A DNA stretch of 64,000 nt from Bradyrhizobium nitroreducens (GTDB lineage: Bacteria; Pseudomonadota; Alphaproteobacteria; Rhizobiales; Xanthobacteraceae). Within the stretch, counting starts at the first letter, position 1. Each line of letters begins with the position of its first letter. A program made the position numbers and the translations under genes. The stretch spans positions 5,833,835 to 5,897,834 of the forward strand of contig NZ_LFJC01000003.1 of NCBI RefSeq assembly GCF_002776695.1, in the 5' to 3' direction. Positions 25,218-34,282 of the stretch are shown here, one piece after another. The notes beneath the pieces are model-generated. The model was not told the origin of the DNA, made no database searches, and saw nothing but the letters and a program-made list of their open reading frames with translations.

Positions 25218-25808
25218 CTAGATTCTGCCCGAGATCTCGTTCTCGGTCGGCAGCCGTCCGTCCGGCGTCAGATGGTCGATCACCTGCGGCAGATATTGAC
25301 TGAGGCCGTTGAGCAGCTCCTCGCGCGACAGGCCGCTCTGGGCGGACAGGCTCTCGATCTGATCGGCGCCGAGGGCGTTGGCGAGGTCGCCCGGCGCGAT
25401 CGGCTTGTTCTGGCCCTTGCCGACCCAGGAATTCGCGGCCTCGCCGTGGCCGCCCTGCTGGAGCTGGTTGAGGAGGTCGCCAAGGCCGCCGCTCAGCACG
25501 GATCCGGCCGCGCCGCCCGCGAGCAGGCCGCCGAGGCCGCCCTTGAGCAGGTCGCTGAGGCCGCCGCTATTGCCGCCCAGCGTGCTGCTGTCGCCCGTAT
25601 TGACAGGCGTGGGCGGCGGCAGCGGTGAGCGCTGCTGCGGGGCAGGCGCCGCGCCGGGCTGGCTCGCCGTCAGATGCTTGAACGCCTTCCAGGCGAGCAG
25701 GCCGAGCAGCGCCATGGTCATCGGCGACATGCCGGATTTCTCGGAGCTCGGCGTCGAGGGACCGCGCGGGCCGTTCTGCATGCCGTTGAGGACGTCGAGT
25801 AGACCCAT
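25218..25808 (-). CDS. YidB-like (DUF937) protein
   Basis: A 196-residue protein. It begins MGLLDVLNGMQNG, has a Pro/Gln-rich middle, a Gly-rich GGLGGLLAGGAAGSVLSGGL stretch and a C-terminal DUF937-type region (NSWVGKGQNKPIAPGDLANALG, LSQYLPQVIDHLTPDGRLP). The family has no known reaction. ATG 25808 follows AAGGAGAG; the longer frame upstream is rejected. Confidence 0.85.
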   Translation of the reverse strand: MGLLDVLNGMQNGPRGPSTPSSEKSGMSPMTMALLGLLAWKAFKHLTASQPGAAPAPQQRSPLPPPTPVNTGDSSTLGGNSGGLSDLLKGGLGGLLAGGAAGSVLSGGLGDLLNQLQQGGHGEAANSWVGKGQNKPIAPGDLANALGADQIESLSAQSGLSREELLNGLSQYLPQVIDHLTPDGRLPTENEISGRI

Positions 25809-25972
25809 GGTGCTCTCCTTTGGCGTCTCGTCTGGCGAATGCTCGCCGCTGACTGCCCCCGGGGCGAAAACATATGGGGCACTCATGACGGTTACAAGGC
25901 GCTTGCTACGCGATTGGTTGCCGGCCGTGCCTCTGTTATCGAAGGCAGGACGTTCAGGGAGCGAGTTCAGTG

Positions 25973-26977
25973 ATGACGGATCGACCGATCGTGGTGGCTG
26001 GCGCCGGCGCCATCGGCTGCTTCGTCGGCGGCATGCTGGCGGCCGGTGGCCGCCGTGTCGCGCTGCTGGTGCGGCCGCGGGTGAAGACCGAGATCGAGCG
26101 GTTCGGCCTGCGTCTGACCGATTTCGACGGCTCCGAGCGCAGGCTCGGCGCGGGCCAGCTCGCGCTTTCGGAGGATCCCGCGATCCTTCACAGCGCAGGC
26201 ATCGTGCTGGTCACCGTCAAGAGCGCGGATACCGCCGGTGTCGCGGACCAGATCGCGCAGCATGCGCCCGAGGATGCCGTCGTCGTCTCGCTTCAGAACG
26301 GTATCGGCAATGTCGCGGTGCTGCGCGAGCGGCTTGGCAACCGCCGCGTGCTCGCCGGCATGGTGCCGTTCAACGTGATCGCGATGGGTGAGGGCCGTTT
26401 CCACCGCTCGACTTCCGGCGACATCCATATCGGCGAGGATGCCGAGAATACGGCCGGAGCGCTGTCGGTAGCTGGCCTCAGCGTGCGCGCGAGCGGTGAC
26501 ATCACCGGCGTGCAATGGGGCAAGCTGATCATCAATCTGAACAACGCCCTCAGCGCGTTGTCGGACATGCCGCTCGCCGCGCAATTGGCAAACCGCGATT
26601 GGCGGCGGCTGTTCGCCGACCAGATGGCGGAGGGGCTGGCCGCGCTGAAGGCGGCCGGCATCACGCCAGTCTCGGCGACGCCGATCCCGATGAACTGGTC
26701 TCCGACCTTGCTGCGGCTGCCGGATGCGATCTTCAACGCGATCCTGGGGCGGACGATGAAGATCGATCCCGAGGCGCGCTCCTCGATGTGGCAGGACCTG
26801 AAGCAGGGCCGCAAGACCGAGATCGACTATCTGCAAGGCGCGGTCATCGCGCTCGCCGAGCAGAACCGTGTCGACGTGCCGCTGATGCGCCGCATTGTTG
26901 CGCTGATCAGGGAAGCCGAGGCCGCCGGCAACGGACCGCCGCGGCTGACGCCGCAGCAGATCCGCGGCGTGCCATGA
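25973..26977 (+). CDS. panE: 2-dehydropantoate 2-reductase (ketopantoate reductase) family protein
   Basis: A 334-residue NADPH-dependent reductase. VVAGAGAIGCFVGGML is the Rossmann motif and VSLQNGIGNV the conserved substrate-side segment; the C-terminal helical domain includes SSMWQDLKQGRKTEIDYLQG, the family hallmark with catalytic Lys and Glu. PanE makes pantoate for CoA, but rhizobia carry several homologues (another is at 43061), so the true substrate is uncertain. ATG 25973 is preferred over the overlapping GTG 25970. Confidence 0.85.
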   Translation: MTDRPIVVAGAGAIGCFVGGMLAAGGRRVALLVRPRVKTEIERFGLRLTDFDGSERRLGAGQLALSEDPAILHSAGIVLVTVKSADTAGVADQIAQHAPEDAVVVSLQNGIGNVAVLRERLGNRRVLAGMVPFNVIAMGEGRFHRSTSGDIHIGEDAENTAGALSVAGLSVRASGDITGVQWGKLIINLNNALSALSDMPLAAQLANRDWRRLFADQMAEGLAALKAAGITPVSATPIPMNWSPTLLRLPDAIFNAILGRTMKIDPEARSSMWQDLKQGRKTEIDYLQGAVIALAEQNRVDVPLMRRIVALIREAEAAGNGPPRLTPQQIRGVP

Positions 26978-26994
26978 TAGCGAGGAGGAACGCG

Positions 26995-27210
26995 ATGAAA
27001 CCTAGCTTGATGACCGGGCTTTCGCTTGCCGTGCTCTGCGGAGCATCGACGCTCGCCCATGCAAGGCCGCCGACGGTCCAGAACTCTCCAGGATACGACA
27101 GGCGATTGCAGGAGAGCAGGTCTCAGTTGGGTAGCTCGCCGACGGTCACGGCGCCGGCGGATGTGCCGGTGGCCAAACCGAAGCACGGCAGGAAGAAGCG
27201 CGCGAACTGA
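26995..27210 (+). CDS. Small exported basic protein, unknown function
   Basis: A 71-residue protein. The first 23 residues are a signal peptide (LSLAVLCGASTLAHA), and the remainder is polar, ending in a basic KPKHGRKKRAN. A strong GAGGAGG site lies 6 nt upstream, and the stop precedes a hairpin. It follows panE by 17 nt and may share its transcript. I do not recognise a family. Confidence 0.72.
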   Translation: MKPSLMTGLSLAVLCGASTLAHARPPTVQNSPGYDRRLQESRSQLGSSPTVTAPADVPVAKPKHGRKKRAN

Positions 27211-27249
27211 TGCGTTGCGTGTATGCAGGTGGTGCGGACATCCTCAGTC

Positions 27250-27320
27250 GTCGTCCCGGATCGGGGCTCCACTCTCGACAACGCTTCGCGTTGTCGAGAG
27301 TGGAGCTTGTCCGGGACGAC
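27250..27320. repeat. Palindromic repeat, family B (copy 2), with a perfect 18-bp stem
   Basis: GTCGTCCCGG and CCGGGACGAC bound the element. Inside, 27267-27284 and 27288-27305 are perfect reverse complements (18 bp, from CTCCACTC to ACGC, loop TTC). It sits between convergent genes and could end both transcripts, although no T run follows. Confidence 0.82.
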
Positions 27321-27336
27321 AGCGGAGCTTGTGACG

Positions 27337-27957
27337 TCAGCTCTTCTTCGCCGGCTTGGTCGGCGTCGGGTTGAACAGCTTCTTCAGGTCGTTCAGGCCT
27401 TCTGACAGCCGCGGCCATTCGCAGGAGAAGGAGCCCTTGGTGCAGGTGGCGCCCTTTCGCTGGCCGACGGTCTGCTGCAGCTTCGGCCGCTCGACCGGAA
27501 CCGGCACGCGCTCGACATCGGTCCTCAGCGCGACCTGCTGGAGCTGCTGCACCTGCCGTTCCTGCTGCTCGCGCTGCTGCCGTGCCATGGCCTGCGCCGC
27601 CTCGTTGCTGCGGCGCTCCTTGGCGAGATAGGCGGCATAGGCTGCGTCGATCTTCTTCTGCTCCTCCGGCGTCGGATTGGGCCCGGCGATGTCGAAGGTG
27701 CGATCCTGCAGGAAGTCGTAATAGGAGTAACCGCCGCCCGGCTTGCGGCGGCCGGCGAACTTGGCGTTGCAATCGGCAAGCGCCGCCGTCTTCTCGGCCT
27801 TGGTCGCGGCTTTCTCGGCAGCGTCCGCGCATTCCTCGAAATCGACCGGCGCGCGCTTCCACCACTGCGCCTGGGCATGCGTATGCGTCAGCAGAAGAAC
27901 TCCTGCTACGGCCACGGGAACCAGCGCCGCACGACGCAATGCAATCACTGACGACAT
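27337..27957 (-). CDS. Exported protein of unknown function
   Basis: A 206-residue protein with a signal peptide (VAVAGVLLLTHTHAQA) followed by WWKRAPVDFEECADAAEKAA. The central part is a likely coiled coil (EQQERQVQQLQQ) and the C-terminus is Lys/Pro-rich. Cysteines C43, C63 and two near residues 172-178 could form disulfides. Similar proteins appear widespread in Bradyrhizobium, but I know no function. It is convergent with the small protein gene and followed by the perfect hairpin. Confidence 0.75.
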   Translation of the reverse strand: MSSVIALRRAALVPVAVAGVLLLTHTHAQAQWWKRAPVDFEECADAAEKAATKAEKTAALADCNAKFAGRRKPGGGYSYYDFLQDRTFDIAGPNPTPEEQKKIDAAYAAYLAKERRSNEAAQAMARQQREQQERQVQQLQQVALRTDVERVPVPVERPKLQQTVGQRKGATCTKGSFSCEWPRLSEGLNDLKKLFNPTPTKPAKKS

Positions 27958-28189
27958 TCTAAGAGAGCATTCCCTGGAAAACTCAACCCAAACTGAGTCG
28001 AGCCGGATTTTTGCCCCTTTATCGCCGGCTTGTCACCCGTGGAACCCGGGAATTTCATGGCTGCAATGCTGACATTTTGTGCTTGACGTGGCGCGGGAGT
28101 CACAGCGTTGCAGTCCGGCGAACTGCTACACTTCCGCTTGCGAGCGCCCCACCTGAGGCGACGCCAAGAAAACGAAGTGGAAGCGCCCG

Positions 28190-29707
28190 ATGTTGCTGCC
28201 CCTGTCCGACGTGCCGCGCTGGTACGCTGAACGCAAACCGCAAGGCACGATCGCCGTCCAGCATGGACAGGACACGCTGACATGGGACGAGCTCGAGCGC
28301 GGCGCCAACCGGCGCGCGCGAGCGTTCATGGCCAAGGGCGTCAAGCCCGGCGACTTCGTCGCGATCGGATTGCCCAACGGCAATGCGTTCTTCGAGACCT
28401 CCTTCGCGGTGTGGAAGTGCGGCGCCACACCGACCTCGCTGTCGTGGCGGCTGCCGCGTGGTGAAGCCGCAGGGGTGCTCGACATCCTCAAGCCCGCGCT
28501 GGTGGTCGGCGGCGAGGCCGACTGGAACGCGCCGAACCGCCTCGCGGCCGATTTCGTGCCGCAAGGCTTTTCGGACGAGCCGCTCAACCCGCCGGTCGCG
28601 CGCTATTGGAAGGCCATGACGTCGGGCGGCTCGACCGGGCGGCCAAAGGTCATCCTCGATCATCAGCCGGCGGTGACCGACACCGTCGCGGCGCCGCCGC
28701 TCAGCATTCCCTTCGGCGTCTCGCTGCTCAATCCCGGCCCGCTCTATCACAATGCGCCGTTCATCGTGTCGCATTACGCGCTGTTCACCGGCGGCAAGCT
28801 CACCGGCCTCGTCAAGTTCGACGCGGAGGAGACGCTGCGGCAGATCGAACGCGAGCGCGTGCAATGGGTCAATTTCGTGCCGACCATGATGCACCGGATC
28901 TGGGCGCTGCCGGAGCACGTGCGCAATGCCTATGATCTGTCGAGCCTGCAGACCGTCTTCCACATGGCCGCTCCGATGCCGCCGTGGCTGAAGGAGAACT
29001 GGATCGCCTGGCTCGGTCCCGAGCGCATCTGGGAGCTCTATGGCGGCACCGAGCGGCAGGGCGCCTGCATCATCTCGGGCACGGAATGGCTGACGCACAA
29101 GGGCTCGGTCGGCAAGATCGGCGAGATGGCGAAGCTTCGCATCATCGGCGAGGACGGCAAGGACGTCGCGCCCGGCGAGACCGGCGAGATCTATTTCCTC
29201 AACAATGACGGCAAGGACGCCACTTATCATTATCTCGGCGCCGAGCCGAAGCGCCGCAGCGACGGCTGGGAATCGCTCGGCGACATCGGCAGGCTGGATG
29301 CGGAGGGCTATCTCTATCTCGGCGACCGGCTGGCCGACATGGTGCTGCGCGGCGGCGCCAACATCTATCCGGCCGAGGTGGAGGCGGCCGTCTCCGAGGC
29401 GCCCGGCGTGCGGTCCTGCGTGGTGGTGGGATTGCCAGATCCCGAATTGGGCCAGCGCGTGCACGCCATCATCGAGCCGGAGGCGGATACGGATGGCCAG
29501 ACGATCGCTGACGGCATGGCGGATTTCCTGAAGGATCGGCTCAGCCGCTACAAGCACCCCGAGAGCTTCGAGATCGTCAGCGCTCCGCCGCGCGACGATT
29601 CGGGCAAGGTTCGCAGAACACTATTGCGCGACGAACGCGCGGCGTGGATGAAGGAAGGGCGCGCCTTCCGGATCATGCCGGCGAAGGCGCGGGCGCACGC
29701 CGACTAA
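28190..29707 (+). CDS. AMP-dependent acyl-CoA ligase
   Basis: A 505-residue ANL-family ligase that forms acyl-AMP then acyl-CoA. The phosphate loop is TSGGSTGRPKVIL, the A5 motif reads LYGGTERQ, the A7 region contains GDIGRLDAEGYLYLGDRLADM and A8 is LRGGANIYPAEVE. The final catalytic lysine is in SGKVRRTLL. The loop between motifs is most like bile-acid or small cyclic-acid ligases, but the substrate is not known. It opens an operon of ligase, RraA-like, cupin and Bug genes with gaps of 21-51 nt. Confidence 0.87.
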   Translation: MLLPLSDVPRWYAERKPQGTIAVQHGQDTLTWDELERGANRRARAFMAKGVKPGDFVAIGLPNGNAFFETSFAVWKCGATPTSLSWRLPRGEAAGVLDILKPALVVGGEADWNAPNRLAADFVPQGFSDEPLNPPVARYWKAMTSGGSTGRPKVILDHQPAVTDTVAAPPLSIPFGVSLLNPGPLYHNAPFIVSHYALFTGGKLTGLVKFDAEETLRQIERERVQWVNFVPTMMHRIWALPEHVRNAYDLSSLQTVFHMAAPMPPWLKENWIAWLGPERIWELYGGTERQGACIISGTEWLTHKGSVGKIGEMAKLRIIGEDGKDVAPGETGEIYFLNNDGKDATYHYLGAEPKRRSDGWESLGDIGRLDAEGYLYLGDRLADMVLRGGANIYPAEVEAAVSEAPGVRSCVVVGLPDPELGQRVHAIIEPEADTDGQTIADGMADFLKDRLSRYKHPESFEIVSAPPRDDSGKVRRTLLRDERAAWMKEGRAFRIMPAKARAHAD

Positions 29708-29728
29708 TCGACGGAAGGACTTTTGGAC

Positions 29729-30367
29729 ATGACGATCACCATCGCAGCGAACAGCGTGGCAAGGCCGCCGGCCGAGATCATCGAGGGCTTTCGCGGGGCG
29801 CCGACCTCGGTCATATCGGACAACCTCGCGCGGCTGCCGGGCGCGGTCGGGCTGCGGCCTTATCATCGCGGCGCCAAGCTGGTCGGGACGGCCTTCACCG
29901 TGCGCACCCGTCCCGGCGACAATCTCGCCATCCACCGCGCGCTCGAGCTGGTCGGCCCCGGCGACGTCATCGTGGTCGACGGCGGCGGCGACGAGACCCG
30001 CGCGCTGGTCGGCGAGATCATGAAGAACATCGCGCAGTGGCGCAAAGCCGAAGGCTACGTCATCGACGGTGCGATCCGCGATGTCGCGGCCTTCGCGGCC
30101 GACGATTTTCCCTGCTACGCCCGCGCGGTGATCCATCGCGGTCCCTACAAGAACGGCCCCGGCGAGATCAACGTGCCCGTGACGATCGGCGGCAGCGTGA
30201 TCTCGCCCGGCGACATCGTCGTCGGCGACGAGGACGGCGTGGTGTCGTTCCCTGCCGCGGGCGCCGCCACGCTGCTGGAAGCCGTGCGCGCCCAGGTCGC
30301 GCGCGAAGAGGAGACCATGAAGGCGATCCGCGAGGGCCGCTATCAGGGCTCGTATGGCAAGTCTTGA
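29729..30367 (+). CDS. RraA/HMG-aldolase family protein
   Basis: A 212-residue protein of the RraA-like fold shared by regulators of RNase E and by class II aldolases for 4-hydroxy-4-methyl- and 4-carboxy-4-hydroxy-2-oxoglutarate. GDVIVVDGGGDETRALVGEI and VIDGAIRDVAAF are the conserved motifs; the Asp/Arg pair of DGAIRD binds the carboxylate and the metal. In this context (ligase, uptake protein) an aldolase role is more plausible. ATG 29729 is favoured by GGAAGGA at 29713-29719; TTG 29725 lies too close. Confidence 0.8.
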   Translation: MTITIAANSVARPPAEIIEGFRGAPTSVISDNLARLPGAVGLRPYHRGAKLVGTAFTVRTRPGDNLAIHRALELVGPGDVIVVDGGGDETRALVGEIMKNIAQWRKAEGYVIDGAIRDVAAFAADDFPCYARAVIHRGPYKNGPGEINVPVTIGGSVISPGDIVVGDEDGVVSFPAAGAATLLEAVRAQVAREEETMKAIREGRYQGSYGKS

Positions 30368-30394
30368 TCAAAGACGAAGGCAGGGGAGGACGAT

Positions 30395-30766
30395 TTGAGC
30401 CAGAAGGACGAGTTTCACAACATCGATAACCCCGGCGACGGGCTGTTCCGCGAGCTCGCCGCAGGCGTGACCACGCGCATCTTCTCCGGCGAGCAGGCGA
30501 TGCTGTCGGTGGTGACGCTGGCCCCGCATGCGCAAGGCACGCTGCACCACCACCCCGAGGAGCAATGGGGCGTGCTGCTCGACGGCTCCGCGATCCGCGT
30601 CCAGGGCGACGAGGAGATCGCCGTGAAGAAAGGCGATTTCTGGCGCACCCCGGGCAACGTGCCGCACACCATGCGCGCCGGCCCCGACGGCGCCCGGGTG
30701 CTGGACATCTTCAGTCCGCCTCGGCCAGAATACAAGAAAGCGGGGTCCGGTTTCGGGACCGCGTAA
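30395..30766 (+). CDS. Cupin-domain protein
   Basis: A 123-residue single cupin. GTLHHHPEEQWGVLLDG supplies the HxH(x)nE metal motif 1, and FWRTPGNVPHTMRAG motif 2. It starts with TTG 30395 preceded by GGGGAGG. Cupins of this size are isomerases, dioxygenases or sensors; the reaction is unknown. It lies 27 nt after the RraA-like gene and is translated as part of that operon. Confidence 0.82.
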   Translation: MSQKDEFHNIDNPGDGLFRELAAGVTTRIFSGEQAMLSVVTLAPHAQGTLHHHPEEQWGVLLDGSAIRVQGDEEIAVKKGDFWRTPGNVPHTMRAGPDGARVLDIFSPPRPEYKKAGSGFGTA

Positions 30767-30817
30767 GAGGCGCCAAAGAGCAAAAAGCCGGGCGCTGAAA
30801 GCAAAAGGGAGGGGACC

Positions 30818-31774
30818 ATGACGATCACACGACGGGCGCTGCTCGCCGCGCCGGCCATTCTCGCGCTGACGCCGGCGATGGCGCAAGGAAGCAAGATCAC
30901 GCTGGTGGTGCCGTTTCCGCCGGGCGGCTCGACCGATGCGATGGCGCGGCTGCTGCAGGCCAGCCTGCAGACAAAACTCAACCGCATCGTCGTGGTCGAG
31001 AACAAATCAGGTGCCGCCGGTGCGCTTGGAGCTGCGCAGGTCGCCAAGAGCCCGGCAGATGGCACCTCGTTCCTGGTCACCTTCGATTCCCATGCGGTGA
31101 TCCCGTCGATCCTCGACAAGCCGCCGGTCGACGTCGAACGCGAGCTGATGCCGGTGCTCCTGATCGGCACCGCGCCTTACGTGATCGCGGCCGGTGCCGG
31201 CCGCCCCTACAAGACCTTTGCCGACGTGGTGGCGGCCTGCAAGGCGACGCCTGGGGCGGTGAAGTATGCCTCCGTCGGCATCGGCACGCTCGGCCATCTC
31301 GCCATGACCGTGCTCGGCAGCAAGGCCGGTGTCGAGATCATGCACGTGCCCTATCGCGGCGGCGGCCCGGCCATGAACGACGTGCTCGGCGGCCATGTCG
31401 ATCTCATCGCGGGATCGGCGGCGCTGGTCGCCGCCCAGCTCGGCACCAACATGCTGCACCCGGTCCTGCAGCTCGGCCGCGAGCGGCTGCCGGCCCTGCC
31501 CGACACGCAGACCGCGATCGAGGCGGGCTTTCCCGATTTCGAGACGCTGGCCTGGTGGGGCATCTTTGCCCCCGCAGGCACGCCGCCCGACATCGTCGCC
31601 GCCTTCGCGGCGGCGTCCAAGGAAATCCTGAGCGAGCCCGCGACCGCCGCCCAGCTGAAGGAGACGCAGCACATGACGCTGCTGCTCCAGGACGGCGCCG
31701 CCTTCAAGACCTTCTTCGACAAGCAGGTCGCCACTTGGGGCAAGGTGGTGAAGGACAACAATATCAGGGCGTAG
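30818..31774 (+). CDS. Tripartite tricarboxylate (Bug) family substrate-binding protein
   Basis: A 318-residue periplasmic protein with an Arg-Arg-containing signal (ITRRALLAAPAILALTPAMA), possibly Tat-type. ITLVVPFPPGGSTDAMAR is the classic Bug family ligand-entry motif, followed by VVVENKSGAAGALGA. Bug proteins bind carboxylates and usually serve TctAB transporters, which are absent here. Position at the end of the ligase operon suggests it captures the acid that the ligase activates. Confidence 0.9.
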   Translation: MTITRRALLAAPAILALTPAMAQGSKITLVVPFPPGGSTDAMARLLQASLQTKLNRIVVVENKSGAAGALGAAQVAKSPADGTSFLVTFDSHAVIPSILDKPPVDVERELMPVLLIGTAPYVIAAGAGRPYKTFADVVAACKATPGAVKYASVGIGTLGHLAMTVLGSKAGVEIMHVPYRGGGPAMNDVLGGHVDLIAGSAALVAAQLGTNMLHPVLQLGRERLPALPDTQTAIEAGFPDFETLAWWGIFAPAGTPPDIVAAFAAASKEILSEPATAAQLKETQHMTLLLQDGAAFKTFFDKQVATWGKVVKDNNIRA

Positions 31775-31876
31775 GATCGGCGCTTCTTTGCCCATTGACC
31801 AAAGCGAGGGCTTCCGATCTTGCGCTCGCTTTGATATGTACAGCTCCAGGCAACCTGCCTCATCGGCGGGTTCCGC

Positions 31877-31953
<77 letters not shown>

Positions 31954-32073
31954 GCCTCACATTCAGCCGTCCTCTCCGCGCGGCAAGCTCTCCGGCGCAA
32001 AAATTGCTAGAAGCAGGGGCTTCCTCCTTCAGCCGGCTTTGCCAGCCGCCTCACCGCCACACATCCGGAGACG

Positions 32074-33216
32074 ATGATGCCTTTCGATTTGATCCTGCGC
32101 GGGGGCCGCGTGGTCGACCCCTCGCAGAAGCTCGACGCTGTGACCGATGTCGCCTTTGCCGGCGGCAAGGTGGCGGCGGTCGGCACTGCCCTCAAGGCCG
32201 ATCCGGGCACGGAGGTGCGCGACGTCTCGCAGTTCATCGTCACGCCGGGGCTGATCGATCTGCACACCCATGTCTATTGGGGCGGCACCTCGCTCGGCAT
32301 CGATGCCGAGGAATTCTGCCGCCTCTCCGGCGTCACCACGGCGGTCGATACCGGCAGCGCGGGCCCCGGCAATTTCGCAGGCTTCCGCAAGCATGTGATC
32401 GAGCCTAGCCAGGTCCGCATCCTCGCCTATCTGCACGTCTCGCATGCCGGCATCTTCGGCTTCTCGCACCGGATCATGGTCGGCGAGAGCGAGGAGCTGC
32501 GGCTGATGAATCCGATCGAGGCGGCCAAGGTCGCCGATGCCAACCGCGATCTCATCGTCGGCATCAAGGTGCGCGTCGGACTGCATTCCTCGGGAACGTC
32601 AGGCGCGGTGCCGCTCGACATCGCGCTCGAGGTCGCGGGCGAGGTCGGCATGCCCCTGATGGCGCATATCGACCATCCGCCGCCGAGCTATGAGGAGGTG
32701 CTGGCGCGCCTGCGTCCCGGCGACGTGCTCACCCACGCGTTCCGCCCCTTCCCGAACACGCCGGCGACCGCGCAAGGCACGGTGAAGAAGGCGGTGCTGG
32801 ACGCGCGCGAGCGCGGCGTGCTGTTCGACATCGGCCACGGCAAGGGCTCGTTCGCGTTCAAGACCGCGCGCGCGATGCTCGCCAACGGCTTCTATCCGGA
32901 CACGATTTCCTCGGACATCCACCAGCTCTGCATCGACGGCCCCGCCTTCGACCAGGTCACGACCCTATCGAAATTTCTGTGCATGGGCATGGAGCTGCCG
33001 GACGTCATCGCGGCCTCGACGGTGAATGCGGCGATGGCGCTGCGGCGTCCCGAGCTCGGCAGCCTGAAGCCCGGCAGCGTCGGCGACGCCACGCTGATCT
33101 CGGTGAAGCAGGGCCAGTTCGACTATGAGGACGTCGTCGGCGAGCACCTGATCGGCGATCGCAAGATCGTGTCCGAAGGCGTCGTCATCGGCGGCCGCTG
33201 GTGGCATCCGAATTGA
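32074..33216 (+). CDS. Amidohydrolase/deacetylase-like metallohydrolase
   Basis: A 380-residue amidohydrolase-superfamily enzyme. VTPGLIDLHTHVYWGG gives the HxH metal pair, GIKVRVGLHSSG the probable bridging lysine, MAHIDHPPPSYEE and LFDIGHGKGSF further ligands, and TISSDIHQL the final Asp. This pattern matches the COG3964-type proteins annotated as dihydroorotase-like or deacetylase; the substrate is unknown. Two ATGs (32074, 32077) are possible. It ends 3 nt before the stop of the convergent TlpA-like gene. Confidence 0.85.
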   Translation: MMPFDLILRGGRVVDPSQKLDAVTDVAFAGGKVAAVGTALKADPGTEVRDVSQFIVTPGLIDLHTHVYWGGTSLGIDAEEFCRLSGVTTAVDTGSAGPGNFAGFRKHVIEPSQVRILAYLHVSHAGIFGFSHRIMVGESEELRLMNPIEAAKVADANRDLIVGIKVRVGLHSSGTSGAVPLDIALEVAGEVGMPLMAHIDHPPPSYEEVLARLRPGDVLTHAFRPFPNTPATAQGTVKKAVLDARERGVLFDIGHGKGSFAFKTARAMLANGFYPDTISSDIHQLCIDGPAFDQVTTLSKFLCMGMELPDVIAASTVNAAMALRRPELGSLKPGSVGDATLISVKQGQFDYEDVVGEHLIGDRKIVSEGVVIGGRWWHPN

Positions 33217-33219
33217 CGA

Positions 33220-33807
33220 TCACGAGCCCTGCTCGCGATAGAACTGCAGCAGGCGGTTGCCGGCCGGCGACAGCCAGTCCGGCGCCCCGGTGATGTAGCC
33301 TTCGACGCGGCCGCCCGTTCCGACGAGATAGGTAATGGGCATGCCGACGATCGAGAACATCTCGGTAGAGGCCTTGGCCGCCGCGTCATAGGCATCGACA
33401 TAGCAGGCGAGGTTCTGCAACGAGAGGCCGCCGAGAAATGTGCGGATCTTTCGCAGGTCCTTGCTGTCGGTGCAGATCGCGACGATGTCGAGCCGATCGG
33501 GCCGCGAGCCGGCAAGGCTTGCCAGCATGGGCAGATCGAGTTTGCAGGCCGCACACCAGGTCGCCCAGAAGTTCACCAGGGTGATGCGGCCCGGCTTCGC
33601 CGTCACGACGGCATCCCGGCCGTGCACGTCCTGAAGCCTGAGCTGCGGCATCGGCGCGCGCGGCCGCACGATCGTGAACTGGCTGCGGCCGGCCTCGAAC
33701 ACCGGCGGCCAGCTGTCCTGTGCGCCAGCGGTGCGCAGGACGGTGAGACAGGCCGGCGCGGCGATCAGGAACGATCGCCGCGACAACGCGCGAGGCTTCT
33801 CACGCAT
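33220..33807 (-). CDS. TlpA-like thioredoxin-fold protein, Tat-type signal
   Basis: A 195-residue exported thioredoxin-fold protein. The signal contains LSRRSFLIAAP, a Tat-like twin arginine. The fold shows VNFWATWCAACKLDLPML with the redox pair C85/C88 and the cis-Pro region GMPITYLVG. Such proteins reduce or oxidise thiols in the periplasm, for example for cytochrome maturation. It overlaps the DsrE-like gene by 8 nt and is the last gene of the DoxX/DsrE/TlpA operon. Confidence 0.87.
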   Translation of the reverse strand: MREKPRALSRRSFLIAAPACLTVLRTAGAQDSWPPVFEAGRSQFTIVRPRAPMPQLRLQDVHGRDAVVTAKPGRITLVNFWATWCAACKLDLPMLASLAGSRPDRLDIVAICTDSKDLRKIRTFLGGLSLQNLACYVDAYDAAAKASTEMFSIVGMPITYLVGTGGRVEGYITGAPDWLSPAGNRLLQFYREQGS

Positions 33808-34261
33808 GGATGTAGGCCCAACCCTTCAGTTGCAGATCGACGACGCGCCCGATCCCGAACGGGACGAGGCTCGCACCCGATATCAGCGGAATTGAGACCT
33901 GCTCCTTGGCTTCCGCGATCGCCTTGGACGACGCGCACATGCTGTAGCTGAGGTTCGGCAGCGACTGCCGCAGCGTCGCGAGCGGCTCGACCAGCGGCGT
34001 CTTGTCGGCGCGGAAGACGTCGATGCCCTTGCCGTTGGCGACGACCTCGATCAGCAGCCGCGCGCCCCTGTCGGCAAAATGCCTGGCGAGATTGGCCGAA
34101 TAGCTGATCGCGTGGCCCATGACATAGGGCTCGTTGCTGTCGATGAGGATGACGACGCCGTCCGCAAGGCGATCCTCCTTGGCCGTGGCGGCGCCGGCGG
34201 CCCTGAGGATCGCGCTGCCGGCGAGCAGTCCTCTGCGGGACCATCCGTTGGCGGAGATCAT
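33800..34261 (-). CDS. DsrE/DsrF-like family protein, Tat-type signal
   Basis: A 153-residue protein with a twin-arginine signal (WSRRGLLAGSAILRAAGAA) and a DsrE-like fold: GVVILIDSNEPYVMGHAISY, LIEVVANGKGIDVFR and a single cysteine C109 (LSYSMCASSKAI) at the position of the sulfur-carrying cysteine in DsrE/TusD proteins. Family members relay sulfur as persulfide; exported versions are less studied. It sits between DoxX and TlpA genes with 21-nt gap and 8-nt overlap. Confidence 0.83.
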   Translation of the reverse strand: MISANGWSRRGLLAGSAILRAAGAATAKEDRLADGVVILIDSNEPYVMGHAISYSANLARHFADRGARLLIEVVANGKGIDVFRADKTPLVEPLATLRQSLPNLSYSMCASSKAIAEAKEQVSIPLISGASLVPFGIGRVVDLQLKGWAYIHA

Positions 34262-34282
34262 GATGACGGGGCTTCTTGCGGA

